Source: Rhodanobacteraceae bacterium (lineage in GTDB: Bacteria; Pseudomonadota; Gammaproteobacteria; Xanthomonadales; Rhodanobacteraceae). Taken from it: a stretch of DNA of 64,000 bases. The notes under the pieces are model-generated. The model searched no databases, was not told where the DNA came from, and saw nothing but the letters and a program-made list of their open reading frames with translations. Every line of letters starts with the position of its first letter. Positions within the stretch are counted from its first letter, which is position 1. Shown piece after piece: positions 47,776-58,317 of this stretch. Both the position numbers and the translations under genes were made by a program. The DNA lies in the NCBI GenBank assembly GCA_004299555.1, contig SCQU01000011.1:1-64000 (forward strand). The letters are read 5' to 3'.

Positions 47776-48282
47776 ATGACTGAAACAGCTACCCTGCATG
47801 GGCACATCCGTCGGCTCGAGGACGGCAGCGCCGAAGGCAAACTCCAACGCAGCTACGAGGGCCATGATCGCGTGGCCGTGTGGCGCATGCTGACCGACCC
47901 GGCGAGCCTTGCCCAGTGGATCGCACCCGGCACCATCGAGCCGCGCAAGGGCGGCAAGGCGCACATCGATTTCCAGGACAGCGGCATCGTCATCGACAGC
48001 GCCGTGCTTGAGTATGACGCGCCGCGCCTGCTCGCGTATTCGTGGAGCAGCGGCAACCAGCCCCTGCGCCCGCTGCGCTGGGAGCTGGCCGACGTCGCCG
48101 GCGGCACGCGCCTGACCCTTACGGTCCGGACCCCGGCAGGCGAGGACCCGGCCAAGGCCTGCGCGGGTTTTGAAGGCCACCTCGAAATGCTCGCCGCCGC
48201 GCTCGAAGGCGTGCCGATCAAATTTCCGTTCGACCTGTTCCTCGCCGCGCGCAAGGCTTACAACGAGCAACTGGGCAAGTAA
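47776..48282 (+). CDS. SRPBCC (AHSA1/START-like) domain protein
   Basis: 168 residues forming one helix-grip fold. YEGHDRVAVWRMLTDPASLAQWIAPGTIEPRKGGKAHIDFQ and LEYDAPRLLAYSWSSGNQPLRPLRWEL are typical of the AHSA1/polyketide-cyclase-like group; the end ALEGVPIKFPFDLFLAARKAYNEQL is also family-like. Such proteins bind hydrophobic ligands; the ligand is unknown. Divergent from the methyltransferase gene. Confidence 0.88.
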   Translation: MTETATLHGHIRRLEDGSAEGKLQRSYEGHDRVAVWRMLTDPASLAQWIAPGTIEPRKGGKAHIDFQDSGIVIDSAVLEYDAPRLLAYSWSSGNQPLRPLRWELADVAGGTRLTLTVRTPAGEDPAKACAGFEGHLEMLAAALEGVPIKFPFDLFLAARKAYNEQLGK

Positions 48283-48442
48283 ACCGATGCGTGCCCGTCA
48301 CTCCCGTCCGCCGCGATAGTCTTGCGATCACGCTTTGTGCGCGATCCGTGCGCGGTAGCCCGCGGGATCCAGCAGGCCACGGCCATCGATGCCGCGGCGT
48401 AGCCAGAACCTGCGCGGCTGGCCGCGAAAATCGACCAGGCGA

Positions 48443-48614
48443 CAAAGCCGAAATTCGCCGGCGTTCGCTTCCGGCAATGCCTGTACTGGATGGACGCCCT
48501 GGAGCGCGCGGGGCGCACGCGCTGGAGCTCTCGATTGAACTCGCTCTTGTCGGCCGCCGGCCCCGTCGGTTGCGTGCGCAACAGGCACAGGTACACCAAC
48601 ACCGCCGCTTCGAT
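48443..48614 (-). pseudogene. Possible remnant of an HNH-nuclease-like N-terminal region
   Basis: In the 436-base gap 48283-48718 the minus strand still reads IEAAVLVYLCLLRTQPTGP, DKSEFNRELQRVRPARSRASIQYRH over these bases. This resembles the NKSEHNRAL...RSRGSIEFKHQN region near the start of several HNH and related nucleases. Past it the frame no longer fits and breaks off. I see no start codon with a ribosome site and no nuclease domain. The rest of the gap holds nothing I recognise. Confidence 0.3.
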
Positions 48615-48718
48615 TTCCGGCGAGGTCCCTGGCCGTCCTTCGACTCCCGGATTCGAAGATCCACGTCGCGTCCTGCAACGTCGCTCCAGGTTGGCGACAT
48701 GGCATGCGCGCAAGCCAC

Positions 48719-49822
48719 CTACCGTTCGGTACGCTGCGCCGTTCGGGCACTCAGTCCCTCCAGCACCGCCTCGGCGCGATTGCGCCCGGCGCGCTTGGCG
48801 GCATACAGCGCCGCGTCGGCGCGCCGCAACAGGCTGTCAATGGTGTCATCGTCGCGTGCGACGGTCACCCCGCAGCTGATGGTCACCTGCCGGGTGCCAA
48901 ACAGGGGCGCCGCCGCAACCTGACCGCACAGCCCCTTGGCCTTGCGCATGGCGTCCTCGGGGCCCGTGCCGCACACCAGGGCCAGAAACTCATCGCCACC
49001 CCAGCGGCCAAGGTGATCCTCGCCGCGGAACGTCCGTGCCACGCGCGTCGCCAACGCCATCAGGGTTGCATCCCCGGCGCCATGCCCAAGCTCGTCGTTG
49101 ACGTCCTTGAAACGGTCGATGTCAAACAGCATCACCGCAAATCCCCTGCCGCGGCGATTGGCCAGTTCCGCGCGCATGGCCTTGGTCATGCAGCGCCGGT
49201 TGGGCAACCCGGTCAGCTCATCGGTGTCGGAAAGGTGCGCCAACTGGTCCATCGTCACCTGCGCCAGCCGCAAGCGGTGCTGGTAGCTGGAAAAGAAATA
49301 CAAAAAGACGATCATCGCCGCGGACACGACATTCAACTGCAGCGTGAAGTTGGCGTAGGTGCCACCCAGGCCATGCATCAGGTACGGCAAGCTGACGCCC
49401 ACGAACAGCGCCCAGATGCACAGCGACAGCACCAGGCCGGCCGTGTGGTCGGTCAGCATGAAGGCGAACAGGTAGATGAGCGGGATCCACAAATACAACG
49501 GCTGAATGTGGATGCCGGCGCCGTACAGCGGCGAGTACAGGCGAAGCGCCATGCACACCGCGCAAACGCCCACGATGTACAACAGGCAGCACAGTTCGAG
49601 CACGCGTTGCGGCAGCCACCTGAGCCAGGCAACGACCAGCAGCGCCGACAGTACCACCGCCGTCACTGCCTGTACCGCGAACAACGTCGACGACAACGGC
49701 CCGCGAACGGACAGGGCGTACCATCCGCCAACCGTCGCCAACAGCCCCACCGCCATCACTGTCAGCAGCGCGTTGCGGCGAAAACGATCGGTGGAAGGCG
49801 GCGGCCAGGTCTGGGGGCTCAT
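48719..49822 (-). CDS. Membrane diguanylate cyclase (GGDEF)
   Basis: 367 residues. About six membrane helices (residues 18-175) are followed by a GGDEF domain. The active site GGDEF is intact at 275-279 (RWGGDEF), and the inhibitory I-site RxxD is present at 266-269 (RGED), five residues earlier, so product feedback is expected. DTDELTGLPNRR opens the domain. It should make c-di-GMP in response to a signal sensed in the membrane region, which fits no named sensor by eye. The start at 49822 gives a sensible N-terminus; no strong ribosome site. Confidence 0.92.
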   Translation of the reverse strand: MSPQTWPPPSTDRFRRNALLTVMAVGLLATVGGWYALSVRGPLSSTLFAVQAVTAVVLSALLVVAWLRWLPQRVLELCCLLYIVGVCAVCMALRLYSPLYGAGIHIQPLYLWIPLIYLFAFMLTDHTAGLVLSLCIWALFVGVSLPYLMHGLGGTYANFTLQLNVVSAAMIVFLYFFSSYQHRLRLAQVTMDQLAHLSDTDELTGLPNRRCMTKAMRAELANRRGRGFAVMLFDIDRFKDVNDELGHGAGDATLMALATRVARTFRGEDHLGRWGGDEFLALVCGTGPEDAMRKAKGLCGQVAAAPLFGTRQVTISCGVTVARDDDTIDSLLRRADAALYAAKRAGRNRAEAVLEGLSARTAQRTER

Positions 49823-50008
49823 CGTCCGAAACTTGGTTGAGACATGACGCCATCGCACCTGTGCACTGCCGTTGGGCGGTGCCATTCAAGCACAAAACGA
49901 GCCACCAGCCCCAGACGGCTCAAACTGCGACCCGCGCTCCGCGCCGGCCGCCGATCGGCCGTTCACGCGCGGCAGGCCAACCGGCAAGCACTGCATGTAC
50001 GCGGTGCC

Positions 50009-51142
50009 TCACCCCAGCAGTCGCTCGGCGATCGCCAGATGGACGGCGGGCAGCCGCTCAAGATCCTCCAGCGCAACCCATTCATCGACCTTGTGGATCG
50101 TCGCGTTGACCGGGCCGATCTCGATCACCTCTGCGCCGAGCGGTGCGATGAAGCGGCCATCCGACGTGCCGCCGCCGGTGCTGGGTTCGGGTTCGGTACC
50201 ACACACCTCGCGGCAGACGCCGATGACGACCTCACGCAACCGCCCGCCTTCCGGCGCGTGGAACGGCTCGCCGGACAGGTTCCAGGCCAGCGTGCAATCG
50301 ATGCCATGCCGCCGCAGGACCGCAGCGGTGCGCTCGCGCAGTGAACCGGCGCCGCTCGCGGTACCGAAGCGGAAGTTCGCATCCACGGCCACGCTGCCGG
50401 GAATCACGTTGAGCGCCCCGGTGCCGCCATGGATGTTGGATACCTGAAACGTGGTCGGCGGAAAGTCGGCATTGCCGTCATCCCAGCGCGTGGCGGCAAG
50501 TTCCGCCAGTGCCGGCGCCACCGCATGGATCGGGTTTTTAGCCTTGTCCGGATAGGCGACGTGGCCCTGGACACCACGCGCCGTCAGCCGCACCGACAAC
50601 GACCCGCGCCGCCCGACGCGGATCAGGTCACCCAATTTCTCGCGCGACGACGGTTCGCCGGCCACGCACCAGTCGATGCGCTGGCCGCTGTCGCGAAAGT
50701 GCTGTGCAACCCGGCGCACGCCGTCGAGGTTGGCCGGGCCCTCCTCATCGGACGTCAGCAGCAGCGCGATGGTGCCGGCGTGGGTCCGGTGCGCGCGGAC
50801 GAACCGCTCCAGCGCGATGGCCATCGCAGCGACGCCGGATTTCATGTCTGCCGCACCACGCCCGTACAACCTGCCGGCACGTACCGTCGGCTCGAACGGC
50901 GGAGACGTCCAGTCCGCCTCCGGCCCGCTCGGCACCACGTCGACGTGGCCAAGGAATGCCAGCACCGGCCCACCCTGCCCGTGCGCCGCCCACAGGTTGG
51001 CAACCTCGCCGTAGCGCAGGTCTTCACAATGGAAACCGGCACGCACGAGCCGCGCCCCGATCAGCGTCATGCAGCCGGCATCGTCGGGCGTCAGTGACCG
51101 GCGCCGGATCAATTCACAGGTGAGATCGAAGACTTCCGACAT
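50009..51142 (-). CDS. dapE: Succinyl-diaminopimelate desuccinylase
   Basis: 377 residues. Metal ligands and catalysis: [31 protein letters not shown] and AGEPSS, with the end THKVDEWV-like [13 protein letters not shown]. It splits N-succinyl-LL-diaminopimelate in lysine and peptidoglycan synthesis. dapD lies 1.5 kb upstream on the same strand, separated by the ArsC-like and ferritin-CCC1 genes. In enterics the ArsC-like gene sits directly before dapE, so the transporter looks inserted. Confidence 0.97.
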   Translation of the reverse strand: MSEVFDLTCELIRRRSLTPDDAGCMTLIGARLVRAGFHCEDLRYGEVANLWAAHGQGGPVLAFLGHVDVVPSGPEADWTSPPFEPTVRAGRLYGRGAADMKSGVAAMAIALERFVRAHRTHAGTIALLLTSDEEGPANLDGVRRVAQHFRDSGQRIDWCVAGEPSSREKLGDLIRVGRRGSLSVRLTARGVQGHVAYPDKAKNPIHAVAPALAELAATRWDDGNADFPPTTFQVSNIHGGTGALNVIPGSVAVDANFRFGTASGAGSLRERTAAVLRRHGIDCTLAWNLSGEPFHAPEGGRLREVVIGVCREVCGTEPEPSTGGGTSDGRFIAPLGAEVIEIGPVNATIHKVDEWVALEDLERLPAVHLAIAERLLG

Positions 51143-51193
51143 GACGGCGGTATCGCCCCAACCAGGATGTCGAGCAGCATAGCAACGTGCGGC

Positions 51194-52258
51194 TCAGCCC
51201 GAGAGCGCGATGCCGAGCAGGTGCCCCACCCCGAACGTCACCGCGGCCGCTGCGGCCGTGATCGTGAACTGGCGCGTGATCGAAAACGCCAGACCGCGGC
51301 CGGTGAAGAGCGAAGTGCCGAGCGCGATCAGGCAGAGCCCCCCAAAGGTCGTGCCCAGGCTCACGAACATGGCAACCCGGCCGCCCAGCCAAAAGTACGG
51401 CGCCACCGGGAAGCTCGCGCCAAAGGCGAAGAAGCAAAACGAGGACACGCCCGCGCTCCACGCCGAACCGCCAAGCTCTGCAGGATCGACACCCAGATCC
51501 TCGCGTACCAGGGTATCCAGCGCGGTACGCGGAGTCTCGGCCAGGTGCTCGGCCAGGTGCTCGGCCTGCGCGCGCCCCAGGCCCTTGTCGCGATAGATGC
51601 CGGCGATGTGCCGCTGACCGTCTTCCGGCGCCACCGCCAGGCGCTCGGCGCGCTCCGTGATCTGCGCCTGATAAAACTCGCGCGAACTGTTGACCGACAG
51701 CCACTCGCCCAGCGCCATCGAACACGCACCCGCCACCAGCCCGGCCAGGCCGGCCAGCAGCACCGCATGATTGCCGGTAGCCGCGCCGGTCATGCCCATC
51801 ACCAGGCTGACGTTCGACACCAGCCCGTCGTTGGCACCCAGCACCGACGCGCGCAGGGTGTTGCCGCCCGCCGCGCGATGCCGGTGGCTGCGCACACCAC
51901 CGGCCCCGGCCGGCACGAAGTGATCGCGCTGGCCCGCACGATCCACCGGCGTAGCCAACGCATCGGCGTGTTCCAGCCGCACCACCGTCGGCATCACAAA
52001 ACCGGTACCAAACCACTGTGCCAGTGTGCCCAGCACGCGTACGCGCACACGCGGATGCGGCGGCGGGACATCGGCGCCCAGTTCGCGCAGGCGCGCTTCC
52101 CAGAACTCGGCGTTGGCACGCTCGGCGACCGCAATGCGCCGGTACACACGGGCCAGCCGCGGATCGCTCGCCAGGGCCGCAAGGCGCGCGTACAACGCCT
52201 CGTTGTCGCGCTCGACGCGCAGGTTCCTCAGGCAACTTGGGGCATCGGCGCACGCCAT
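51194..52258 (-). CDS. Ferritin-like/CCC1 (VIT family) iron or manganese transporter
   Basis: 354 residues. The N-terminal part (about 1-130) is a ferritin-like helical region with Glu-rich helices (ERDNEALYARL, AERANAEFWEARL). The C-terminal part is the VIT1/CCC1 domain: LRASVLGANDGLVSNVSLVMGMTGA, LVAGACSMALGEWLSVNSSREFY, then the metal-binding loop with Glu residues and three more helices. It probably exports Fe(II) or Mn(II), with the ferritin-like part gathering the metal. The start at 52258 is preferred to a TTG six codons earlier. It begins 7 bases after the ArsC-like gene. Confidence 0.9.
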   Translation of the reverse strand: MACADAPSCLRNLRVERDNEALYARLAALASDPRLARVYRRIAVAERANAEFWEARLRELGADVPPPHPRVRVRVLGTLAQWFGTGFVMPTVVRLEHADALATPVDRAGQRDHFVPAGAGGVRSHRHRAAGGNTLRASVLGANDGLVSNVSLVMGMTGAATGNHAVLLAGLAGLVAGACSMALGEWLSVNSSREFYQAQITERAERLAVAPEDGQRHIAGIYRDKGLGRAQAEHLAEHLAETPRTALDTLVREDLGVDPAELGGSAWSAGVSSFCFFAFGASFPVAPYFWLGGRVAMFVSLGTTFGGLCLIALGTSLFTGRGLAFSITRQFTITAAAAAVTFGVGHLLGIALSG

Positions 52259-52265
52259 GGGCCCG

Positions 52266-52622
52266 TCACTTCCCAAACAGCTTCTTGAAAGCGTTGTCGC
52301 TGAAGCCGACGCTGATCGAGCCGTCGGCGCGCACCACGACCGGACGCCGGATCAACGCCGGATATTCCTTCAGCAGCAACGTCCACTCGGGATCGCTGCC
52401 CGGATTCTTGCGCTGCGGCAGCAAGCCGCGCCAGGTCGTCGAGGACTTGTTGACCAGCTTTTCCCAGCCCCCCAACTGCGCGGCCCAGCGTTTCAACGCT
52501 TCGGCCGGGACCGGATCGGCGCGGTAGTCGATGAAAGCATGCTCGATGCCGAAGCGGGCCAGCCAATTGCGCGCCTTGCGGCAGGTGTCGCAGGTCGACA
52601 AACCGTAAACGGTGACGTTCAT
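52266..52622 (-). CDS. ArsC/Spx-family protein, YffB-like
   Basis: 118 residues. The thioredoxin-like ArsC/Spx fold starts [19 protein letters not shown] with Cys11 and Cys14 (CDTC), then [12 protein letters not shown] and [26 protein letters not shown]. This matches YffB, the ArsC-like gene found beside dapE in E. coli, whose function is unknown. Overlaps the dapD stop (ATGA). The CXXC form differs from true arsenate reductases, so an arsenate role is unlikely. Confidence 0.9.
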   Translation of the reverse strand: MNVTVYGLSTCDTCRKARNWLARFGIEHAFIDYRADPVPAEALKRWAAQLGGWEKLVNKSSTTWRGLLPQRKNPGSDPEWTLLLKEYPALIRRPVVVRADGSISVGFSDNAFKKLFGK

Positions 52623-53443
52623 TCGCCACTCCGCAACAGCTCGTTGATCGAAGTCTTGGCGCGGGTCTTTGCATCCACGCGCTTGACGATGACGGCGGCA
52701 TACAGGCTGTGCGAACCGTCCGCCGCCGGCAGCGACCCCGCCACCACCACGCTGCCGGCGGGCACGCGGCCGTAGCTGACGGCGTGGCTTGCGCGATCGT
52801 AGATGCGGGTGGACTGGCCAAGGAACACACCCATCCCGAGCACGCTGCCGCGCTCGACCACCACCCCTTCGACCACCTCCGAGCGCGCGCCGATGAAGCA
52901 GTCGTCCTCGACGATGGTTGGCGCAGCCTGCAGCGGCTCGAGCACACCGCCGATACCCACGCCACCCGACAGGTGGACGTGTGCGCCAATCTGTGCGCAA
53001 GACCCGACCGTCGCCCAGGTGTCAACCATGCTGCCGGCGCCAACGTACGCGCCGATGTTGACGTAGCTCGGCATCAGCACCGCATCCTTGCCGATGAAGG
53101 CGCCACGCCGCACCAGCGCGCCGGGCACCACGCGCGCACCCGTGTTGCGGAACGCCGCCGCCTTTGCGCCCGCAAAGCGCAACGGCACCTTGTCGAACGC
53201 CGGCATCGGACCGCCATCCATCACGCGTGCGGCACGGGTGCGAAAGTACAACAAGATGGCACGCTTGATCCAGGCGTTGACCGTCCACCGGCCATGGCCA
53301 TCGGGCGCCGCCACCCGCAGGCCGCCGGCTTCCAGCGCGTCCAGCACCCGGTCCAACGCGGGTCGCAGCGCAGCCGTGGCCGCGTCGTCGAGCGCATCGC
53401 GCTGCGCCCACGCAGCATCGACGATGGCCTGCAAATCATGCAC
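52619..53443 (-). CDS. dapD: Tetrahydrodipicolinate N-succinyltransferase
   Basis: 274 residues from a GTG start. After a helical N-terminus comes a left-handed beta-helix: [69 protein letters not shown]. It adds succinate from succinyl-CoA in diaminopimelate synthesis; DapE removes it later. The GTG lies 8 bases inside the glnD end, with GAGGAG ahead, so translation follows glnD. Confidence 0.97.
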   Translation of the reverse strand: MHDLQAIVDAAWAQRDALDDAATAALRPALDRVLDALEAGGLRVAAPDGHGRWTVNAWIKRAILLYFRTRAARVMDGGPMPAFDKVPLRFAGAKAAAFRNTGARVVPGALVRRGAFIGKDAVLMPSYVNIGAYVGAGSMVDTWATVGSCAQIGAHVHLSGGVGIGGVLEPLQAAPTIVEDDCFIGARSEVVEGVVVERGSVLGMGVFLGQSTRIYDRASHAVSYGRVPAGSVVVAGSLPAADGSHSLYAAVIVKRVDAKTRAKTSINELLRSGE

Positions 53444-56126
53444 CTTCGGTCTCCTCGTCCAGCGCCATGCTGCCGGGCGCAAGCCGCCGCTGCAATGCAT
53501 CGCGCAACGCGTCGCGCAGCGAGTCGTCGAGTGGTGCGTCGCAGCGATCGGTCAGTTCGAAAAAATCCTCCACCTGGTCGCCAAAGGTGGCGATACGGGC
53601 ATCATGCACGCGCACGCCGACGTCCAGAAACGCCTGCGCGATCGCAACCAGCAACCCGGGCCGGTCGCTGCACACCAGCGCCAGGCGCGTCAACACGCCA
53701 TCATCGTCACCGTGAAAGTCGATGCGCGGCGGCCGCTGGAAATGCCGCAGGCGCCGGGTGATCCCGCGCCGCGCCGGGTGGCTACGCAGGAGCGGAGCCG
53801 CCAGTACGCGCTCCAGCGCGGCACACAGGTCCGCCGTGCGCCTGGGCGCCACCGGTTTCTGGGTGCCCGATTCCAGCACCGTAAACGCGTCCAGTGCGCG
53901 GCCATCACGCGAGGCCATCACGCGCGCCGCAACGACGTCCAGGCGCAGCCGGTCCAGGGTTGCCGCGACGGCCGCGAACACGCCGTCGCTGTCCGGCGTC
54001 GCGACGAATACCTCGGTGCCGCCGCGCACGCCGGGTGGACGCACGGCCACGACCGTCTGCGCTGCCGTCGATCCCTGCATCACCTCCACCTGCCAGGCCA
54101 ACACGTCGGGACGCTGGCGCAGCAATGCGGTATCCGGGAAAGTGTCCAGTACGGCCGCGGCAGCAGCATTCGCCACCCCCATCTCCGCCAGCAGGGGCAG
54201 CGCGCGGGCACGTACTTCCTGCAGACGCACGTCGGCGCGGGCGGGGCGGGCCAGGTCGCGCCGCAGCACATAGCGCGCCGCCACGTACAAGTCCGCGAGC
54301 AAACGATCCTTCCACGAATTCCACAGCTTCGGACTGGTGCCGGCAATATCGGCGATGGTAAGCAGGTACAGCATGTCCAGCCGCTGCCAATCACCCACCT
54401 GCACCGCGAAACGATGCACCACCTCGGGATCGGCGATGTCCTGCCGCTGCGCGGTGACGCTCATCAGCAGGTGCCAGCGCACCAGCCACGCAACTTCGTC
54501 CGTGTCCTCGCTGGACAACCGCAGCCGGCGGCAAAACGCCCGCGCCTCGGTCTCGCCGAGCCGCGAGTGGTCGCCGTCACGGCCCTTGGCAATGTCGTGG
54601 AACAAACCCGCCAGCAACAGGAGTTCGGGCTTGGCGAGGCGCGCGAACGCCGCATGCGCGAGCGGCAACGCAGCCGCGGTTTCCGGCGCGGCGCAGTTGG
54701 CGATGTTGCGCAATACGCGCAGCGTGTGCTCGTCCACGGTGTAGACGTGGAACAGGTCGTACTGCATGCGCCCCACCACGCGGGCGAACGCCGGCAGAAT
54801 CGCCGCCAGTACGCCATACCGGTTCAATGCACTCAGCACTTGCACGGCACCGGCGCCGCGGCGCAGCAACGCAAGCAGCGCGGCCAGCACCGTGGGATCG
54901 CGTGACAGCCGCGTGCCATGCACGACCAGTGCGTGCTCGACCGCGCGCATGGTGGCGGCGGTTATGCCCACGCAACCCGCGACGTCGAAACGCCGTTCAA
55001 AAAGCGTCACCAGCCCTGCCGGCGTGGAGCGCAGCCAGTCGGGGTCGCGCGGTTCCAGGCGCGCGCCGCGCAGGACGAAATCCGCATCGAGATCGCGCGG
55101 CGGCGGCAACGGATGCAGGTATTCCTGCAGGCGTTCGAGCAACCGCGTCAACAGGCGCTCGGTCGTGCCGGCTGCACGGAAGTAATCCTGCATGAAACGC
55201 TCAACCGCCGCGTTGCCTGTGGTGTTGACATCCGCATACCCAAGGCGCGCCGCCACGGCGCGTTGCCAGTCGAACAACAGGCGTTCCTCGGCGCGGCCCG
55301 CCTCAAGATGCAGGCCATAGCGGTCGCGCCGCAGCATCGCACGTGCATCCCGCAGCGCATCGCGCTCACTCGGCTCCAGCAGCTGCGCACGCACCAGGCC
55401 GTCAAGGTCATCGACCCCCACCAGACGTTTGCCCAGCCAACGGATCAGGTCAAGGTTGCGCAAACCGCCCGGACCGTCCTTGAGGTCAGGCTCCAGGTTG
55501 TGCGTGGTGTCGTCATAGCGCGCATGCCGCCGCGCCCGCTCGTCGAGCTTGGCTGCAAGGTAGGCGTCGGGCGGCCACAGCCCGGGTTCGTCGACCAGCG
55601 CGCGAAGATCCTGCGTGAAACGCCCGGCGCCGGCCAACTGGCGCGCATCCAGCAGGCTGGTAAACACGCTGACCTCGGCCGCCGCCAGGTCACGGCACTG
55701 GGCCAGCGTACGCACGGCCTGTCCGGGCTTGAGGCCAACATCCCACAGGCAGGCAAAAAAAGCCTCGAGCGAGCGGGCCAAGGCGCTCCCGGCGCCAGGA
55801 TCGTGCAGTACCAGCAGATCGACGTCGGAATACGGAAACAGCAGCCCATGGCCGAACCCCCCCACGGCGAACAGCGCAGCCGCCGGGGGATCGCCGACGC
55901 ACGCGGACCACACATGCATGCAGACGGCGTCCACCGCCTGCGCGCGCGCGCGCGCCAACGCCGCCGCACCCGCACCTTGCCGAAACGCCGACGTGAGTAC
56001 ACGCGTGTGGTCATCCAGTAGTTGCCGCAACGCGGCGCGCGCATCCCGCGACACGCCGGCCCGCGGCAACGCGGCAGGCAAGCGCGGAGGCAACGGAATT
56101 TCGGCGACGGGCTTGGTGACAGTCAT
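53436..56126 (-). CDS. glnD: PII uridylyltransferase/uridylyl-removing enzyme
   Basis: 896 residues from 56126 (longer starts at 56147 and 56204 are possible; none has a good ribosome site). Order: nucleotidyltransferase domain with [20 protein letters not shown] (metal Asp101 and Asp103), GlnE-like linker, HD domain with [14 protein letters not shown], and two ACT domains (about 680-890) that sense glutamine. It adds UMP to PII when nitrogen is short and removes it when glutamine is high. The usual GYGRGE of the first motif reads GFGHGL here, a departure worth noting. First in the run toward dapD. Confidence 0.95.
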   Translation of the reverse strand: MTVTKPVAEIPLPPRLPAALPRAGVSRDARAALRQLLDDHTRVLTSAFRQGAGAAALARARAQAVDAVCMHVWSACVGDPPAAALFAVGGFGHGLLFPYSDVDLLVLHDPGAGSALARSLEAFFACLWDVGLKPGQAVRTLAQCRDLAAAEVSVFTSLLDARQLAGAGRFTQDLRALVDEPGLWPPDAYLAAKLDERARRHARYDDTTHNLEPDLKDGPGGLRNLDLIRWLGKRLVGVDDLDGLVRAQLLEPSERDALRDARAMLRRDRYGLHLEAGRAEERLLFDWQRAVAARLGYADVNTTGNAAVERFMQDYFRAAGTTERLLTRLLERLQEYLHPLPPPRDLDADFVLRGARLEPRDPDWLRSTPAGLVTLFERRFDVAGCVGITAATMRAVEHALVVHGTRLSRDPTVLAALLALLRRGAGAVQVLSALNRYGVLAAILPAFARVVGRMQYDLFHVYTVDEHTLRVLRNIANCAAPETAAALPLAHAAFARLAKPELLLLAGLFHDIAKGRDGDHSRLGETEARAFCRRLRLSSEDTDEVAWLVRWHLLMSVTAQRQDIADPEVVHRFAVQVGDWQRLDMLYLLTIADIAGTSPKLWNSWKDRLLADLYVAARYVLRRDLARPARADVRLQEVRARALPLLAEMGVANAAAAAVLDTFPDTALLRQRPDVLAWQVEVMQGSTAAQTVVAVRPPGVRGGTEVFVATPDSDGVFAAVAATLDRLRLDVVAARVMASRDGRALDAFTVLESGTQKPVAPRRTADLCAALERVLAAPLLRSHPARRGITRRLRHFQRPPRIDFHGDDDGVLTRLALVCSDRPGLLVAIAQAFLDVGVRVHDARIATFGDQVEDFFELTDRCDAPLDDSLRDALRDALQRRLAPGSMALDEETEGA

Positions 56127-56271
56127 GGACGGGGCCGGCGTACCCATTCCGGGCGCATCGCCATTGTGCCGTGCTGCGGCCGCCAGCGCGCGCAAGCGTC
56201 TCACGCCGCCCGTGGGGCCGCCATCACGGCCAGCGCGTGCCTTGGCCCGATTTCAGCCCGCGCCACCGCCG

Positions 56272-57057
56272 CTACGCCGCGGGCATCGGCATCGGTTCGT
56301 CAGGCCATGCGGTCAGGATCTCAAAGCCGTCATCGGTCACGACCAGGGTGTGTTCCCACTGCGCCGACAGGGAATGATCCTTGGTCACCACCGTCCAGCC
56401 GTCGGGCAGCTGGCGCGTGTAGCGCTTGCCGGCGTTGATCATGGGCTCGACCGTGAAGGTCATGCCCTTTTCCAGACGCATCCCCTCGCCGGCGTGGCCG
56501 TAATGCAGCACCTGCGGTTCGTCGTGATAGATGCGGCCAATGCCATGGCCACAGTACTCGCGCACCACCGAGTAGCCAGCGGCTTCCGCGTGTTGCTGGA
56601 TCGCATGACCGATGTCGCCCAGGGTTGCGCCCGGGCGCACCTGCTGGATGCCGAGCATCATGCATTCATAGGTGGTATCGACCAGCCGCTTGGCCAGCAC
56701 CGAAGGCGTGCCGGCAATGAACATGCGGCTGGTGTCGCCGTGCCAGCCGTCCTTGGTGACGGTGATGTCGCAATTGACGATGTCGCCGTCCTTGAGCACC
56801 TTGCCGGGGCTGGGAATGCCATGGCAAATGACTTGGTTGACCGACGTACACAGGGTTTTTGGATAACCGTGATAACCGACGTTGGTGGGCACCGCGTGCT
56901 GCACGTCGACGATGTGGTGATACGCAATCTCGTCGAGCTCTTCGGTCGTGACACCGGGCTTGACGTGTTCCTTGATCACCGCCAGGACTTCGGCCGCGAG
57001 GCGGCCGGCAACGCGCATGGATTCGATTTCCGCAGGGGTTTTGGGTATGACTGCCAT
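56272..57057 (-). CDS. map: Methionine aminopeptidase, type I
   Basis: 261 residues. All metal and active-site segments are present: TLCTSVNQVICHGIPS (His), VNCDITVTKDGWHGDTSRMF (two Asp), REYCGHGIGRIYHDEPQVLHY (His), TFTVEPMI (Glu) and SAQWEHTLVVTDDGFEILT (Glu). It removes the initiator Met. The start at 57057 gives MAVIPKTPAEIE, the family N-terminus. Divergent from rpsB; the map-glnD-dapD order is standard for gammaproteobacteria. Confidence 0.97.
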   Translation of the reverse strand: MAVIPKTPAEIESMRVAGRLAAEVLAVIKEHVKPGVTTEELDEIAYHHIVDVQHAVPTNVGYHGYPKTLCTSVNQVICHGIPSPGKVLKDGDIVNCDITVTKDGWHGDTSRMFIAGTPSVLAKRLVDTTYECMMLGIQQVRPGATLGDIGHAIQQHAEAAGYSVVREYCGHGIGRIYHDEPQVLHYGHAGEGMRLEKGMTFTVEPMINAGKRYTRQLPDGWTVVTKDHSLSAQWEHTLVVTDDGFEILTAWPDEPMPMPAA

Positions 57058-57108
57058 CCGGCCATTATCCTCCATCCGGCAGCCTACCGCCTGCCGTCAC
57101 CCCGCCGC

Positions 57109-57138
57109 TTGCCGCAAACGGCATGCATTGTGTACAAT
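57109..57138 (+). promoter_or_regulatory. rpsB promoter
   Basis: TTGCCG (57109-57114) and TACAAT (57133-57138) with an 18-base spacer. Transcription would begin near 57145, leaving a leader of about 200 bases before rpsB. That leader can fold into GC-rich hairpins and is the place where S2 is known to regulate its own synthesis in E. coli. I could not fit the published structure by eye. Confidence 0.6.
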
Positions 57139-57346
57139 CGACGGGCTTTGCGCAGGCAACGCCGCCGACGTCGGGCGTCACCGACGAATACACACGCAGG
57201 CTGCACACCGGCACCGGGGTCCTTCGCGAGAAGGTCGTTGCCGCGAAACCTGCGGAAGCCCAACCCCGGAATCCTTCGCGCCACCCCGTCGCTGACGGCC
57301 GCGCTGCCCGCGCAAGCGGGCCGGATTCCATCATCGGAGTCACCTC

Positions 57347-58192
57347 ATGCCCCAAGTCACCATGCGCCAGATGCTGGAAGCCGGCGTGCATTTCGGCCAC
57401 CAGACACGCTACTGGAATCCCAAGATGGCGCCGTACATTTTTGGCGCCCGCGGCAAGATCCACATCATCAACCTCGAATCGACGGTGCCGCTGTTCACCG
57501 ACGCGATGAATTACATCTCGGGCCTGGCGCAAAAACGCCGCACCGTACTGTTCGTGGGCACCAAGCGCTCGGCCCGCGAGGCGATCGGCGAGGAAGCCGT
57601 CCGCTGCGGCATGCCCTACGTCAACGCGCGCTGGCTGGGCGGCATGCTGACCAACTTCCGCACCGTCAAGCAATCGGTCGCACGCCTGAAAGAGCTCGAA
57701 GCCGCGGAAACCGACGGTACCTTCGAAAAGCTGGTCAAGCACGAAGTGCTGTCGCTGCGCCGCGAACGCGACAAGCTGGAAAGGTCCCTGGGCGGCATCA
57801 AGGACATGAAAAACCTCCCGGACGCGCTGTTCGTGATCGACATCGGCCACGAAAACATCGCGGTGCTCGAGGCCCGGAAGCTGGGCATCCCGGTGGTGGC
57901 GGTGGTCGATACGAACTACGACCCGACCCTCGTGGATTACGCGATCCCCGGCAACGACGATGCCATCCGTGCCGTGCAGTTGTACGCCCGCGCCGCCGCC
58001 GACGCGGTGCTGGAAGGCAAGGCCGCGGCGCCCATCCAGGGCCACGCCGATGAGAGCGAGTTCGTCGAGCTGGATGCCGAAGGCAATCCGGTCGCCGCCA
58101 CAAAGGACGCCGACGGCCACAAGCCGACGCGCCGCGCGGCACCGAAGAAGGCCGCCGCAAAGCCTCACGGCGACACTGCCGCCGCCGGGTAA
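57347..58192 (+). CDS. rpsB: 30S ribosomal protein S2
   Basis: 281 residues. Conserved S2 sequence: [106 protein letters not shown]. The tail after about residue 240 is Lys/Ala-rich and longer than in E. coli, which is common in Xanthomonadales. Followed by tsf after 125 bases that include a GC-rich hairpin near 58202-58230. Confidence 0.98.
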   Translation: MPQVTMRQMLEAGVHFGHQTRYWNPKMAPYIFGARGKIHIINLESTVPLFTDAMNYISGLAQKRRTVLFVGTKRSAREAIGEEAVRCGMPYVNARWLGGMLTNFRTVKQSVARLKELEAAETDGTFEKLVKHEVLSLRRERDKLERSLGGIKDMKNLPDALFVIDIGHENIAVLEARKLGIPVVAVVDTNYDPTLVDYAIPGNDDAIRAVQLYARAAADAVLEGKAAAPIQGHADESEFVELDAEGNPVAATKDADGHKPTRRAAPKKAAAKPHGDTAAAG

Positions 58193-58317
58193 GTCCGTGT
58201 GTCCGGCGGCGGCGTCATGCTGCCGCCGGCTACGCCCGTCACGCCACCCGCGCGTGGCGCGCCACCGCCCCCGCACCCGCCGAATGGACGGGCGCCAACA
58301 TGTAGTGAGGTAACCCC

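Noticed and set aside
53088-54905. Plus-strand frame of 605 codons over dapD and glnD
   Set aside because: Antisense to two well-supported genes, with low-complexity translation rich in Arg, Gln and His.
58202-58230. GC-rich hairpin between rpsB and tsf as terminator
   Set aside because: No T-run follows on either strand; more likely a pause or processing site in the rpsB-tsf message.
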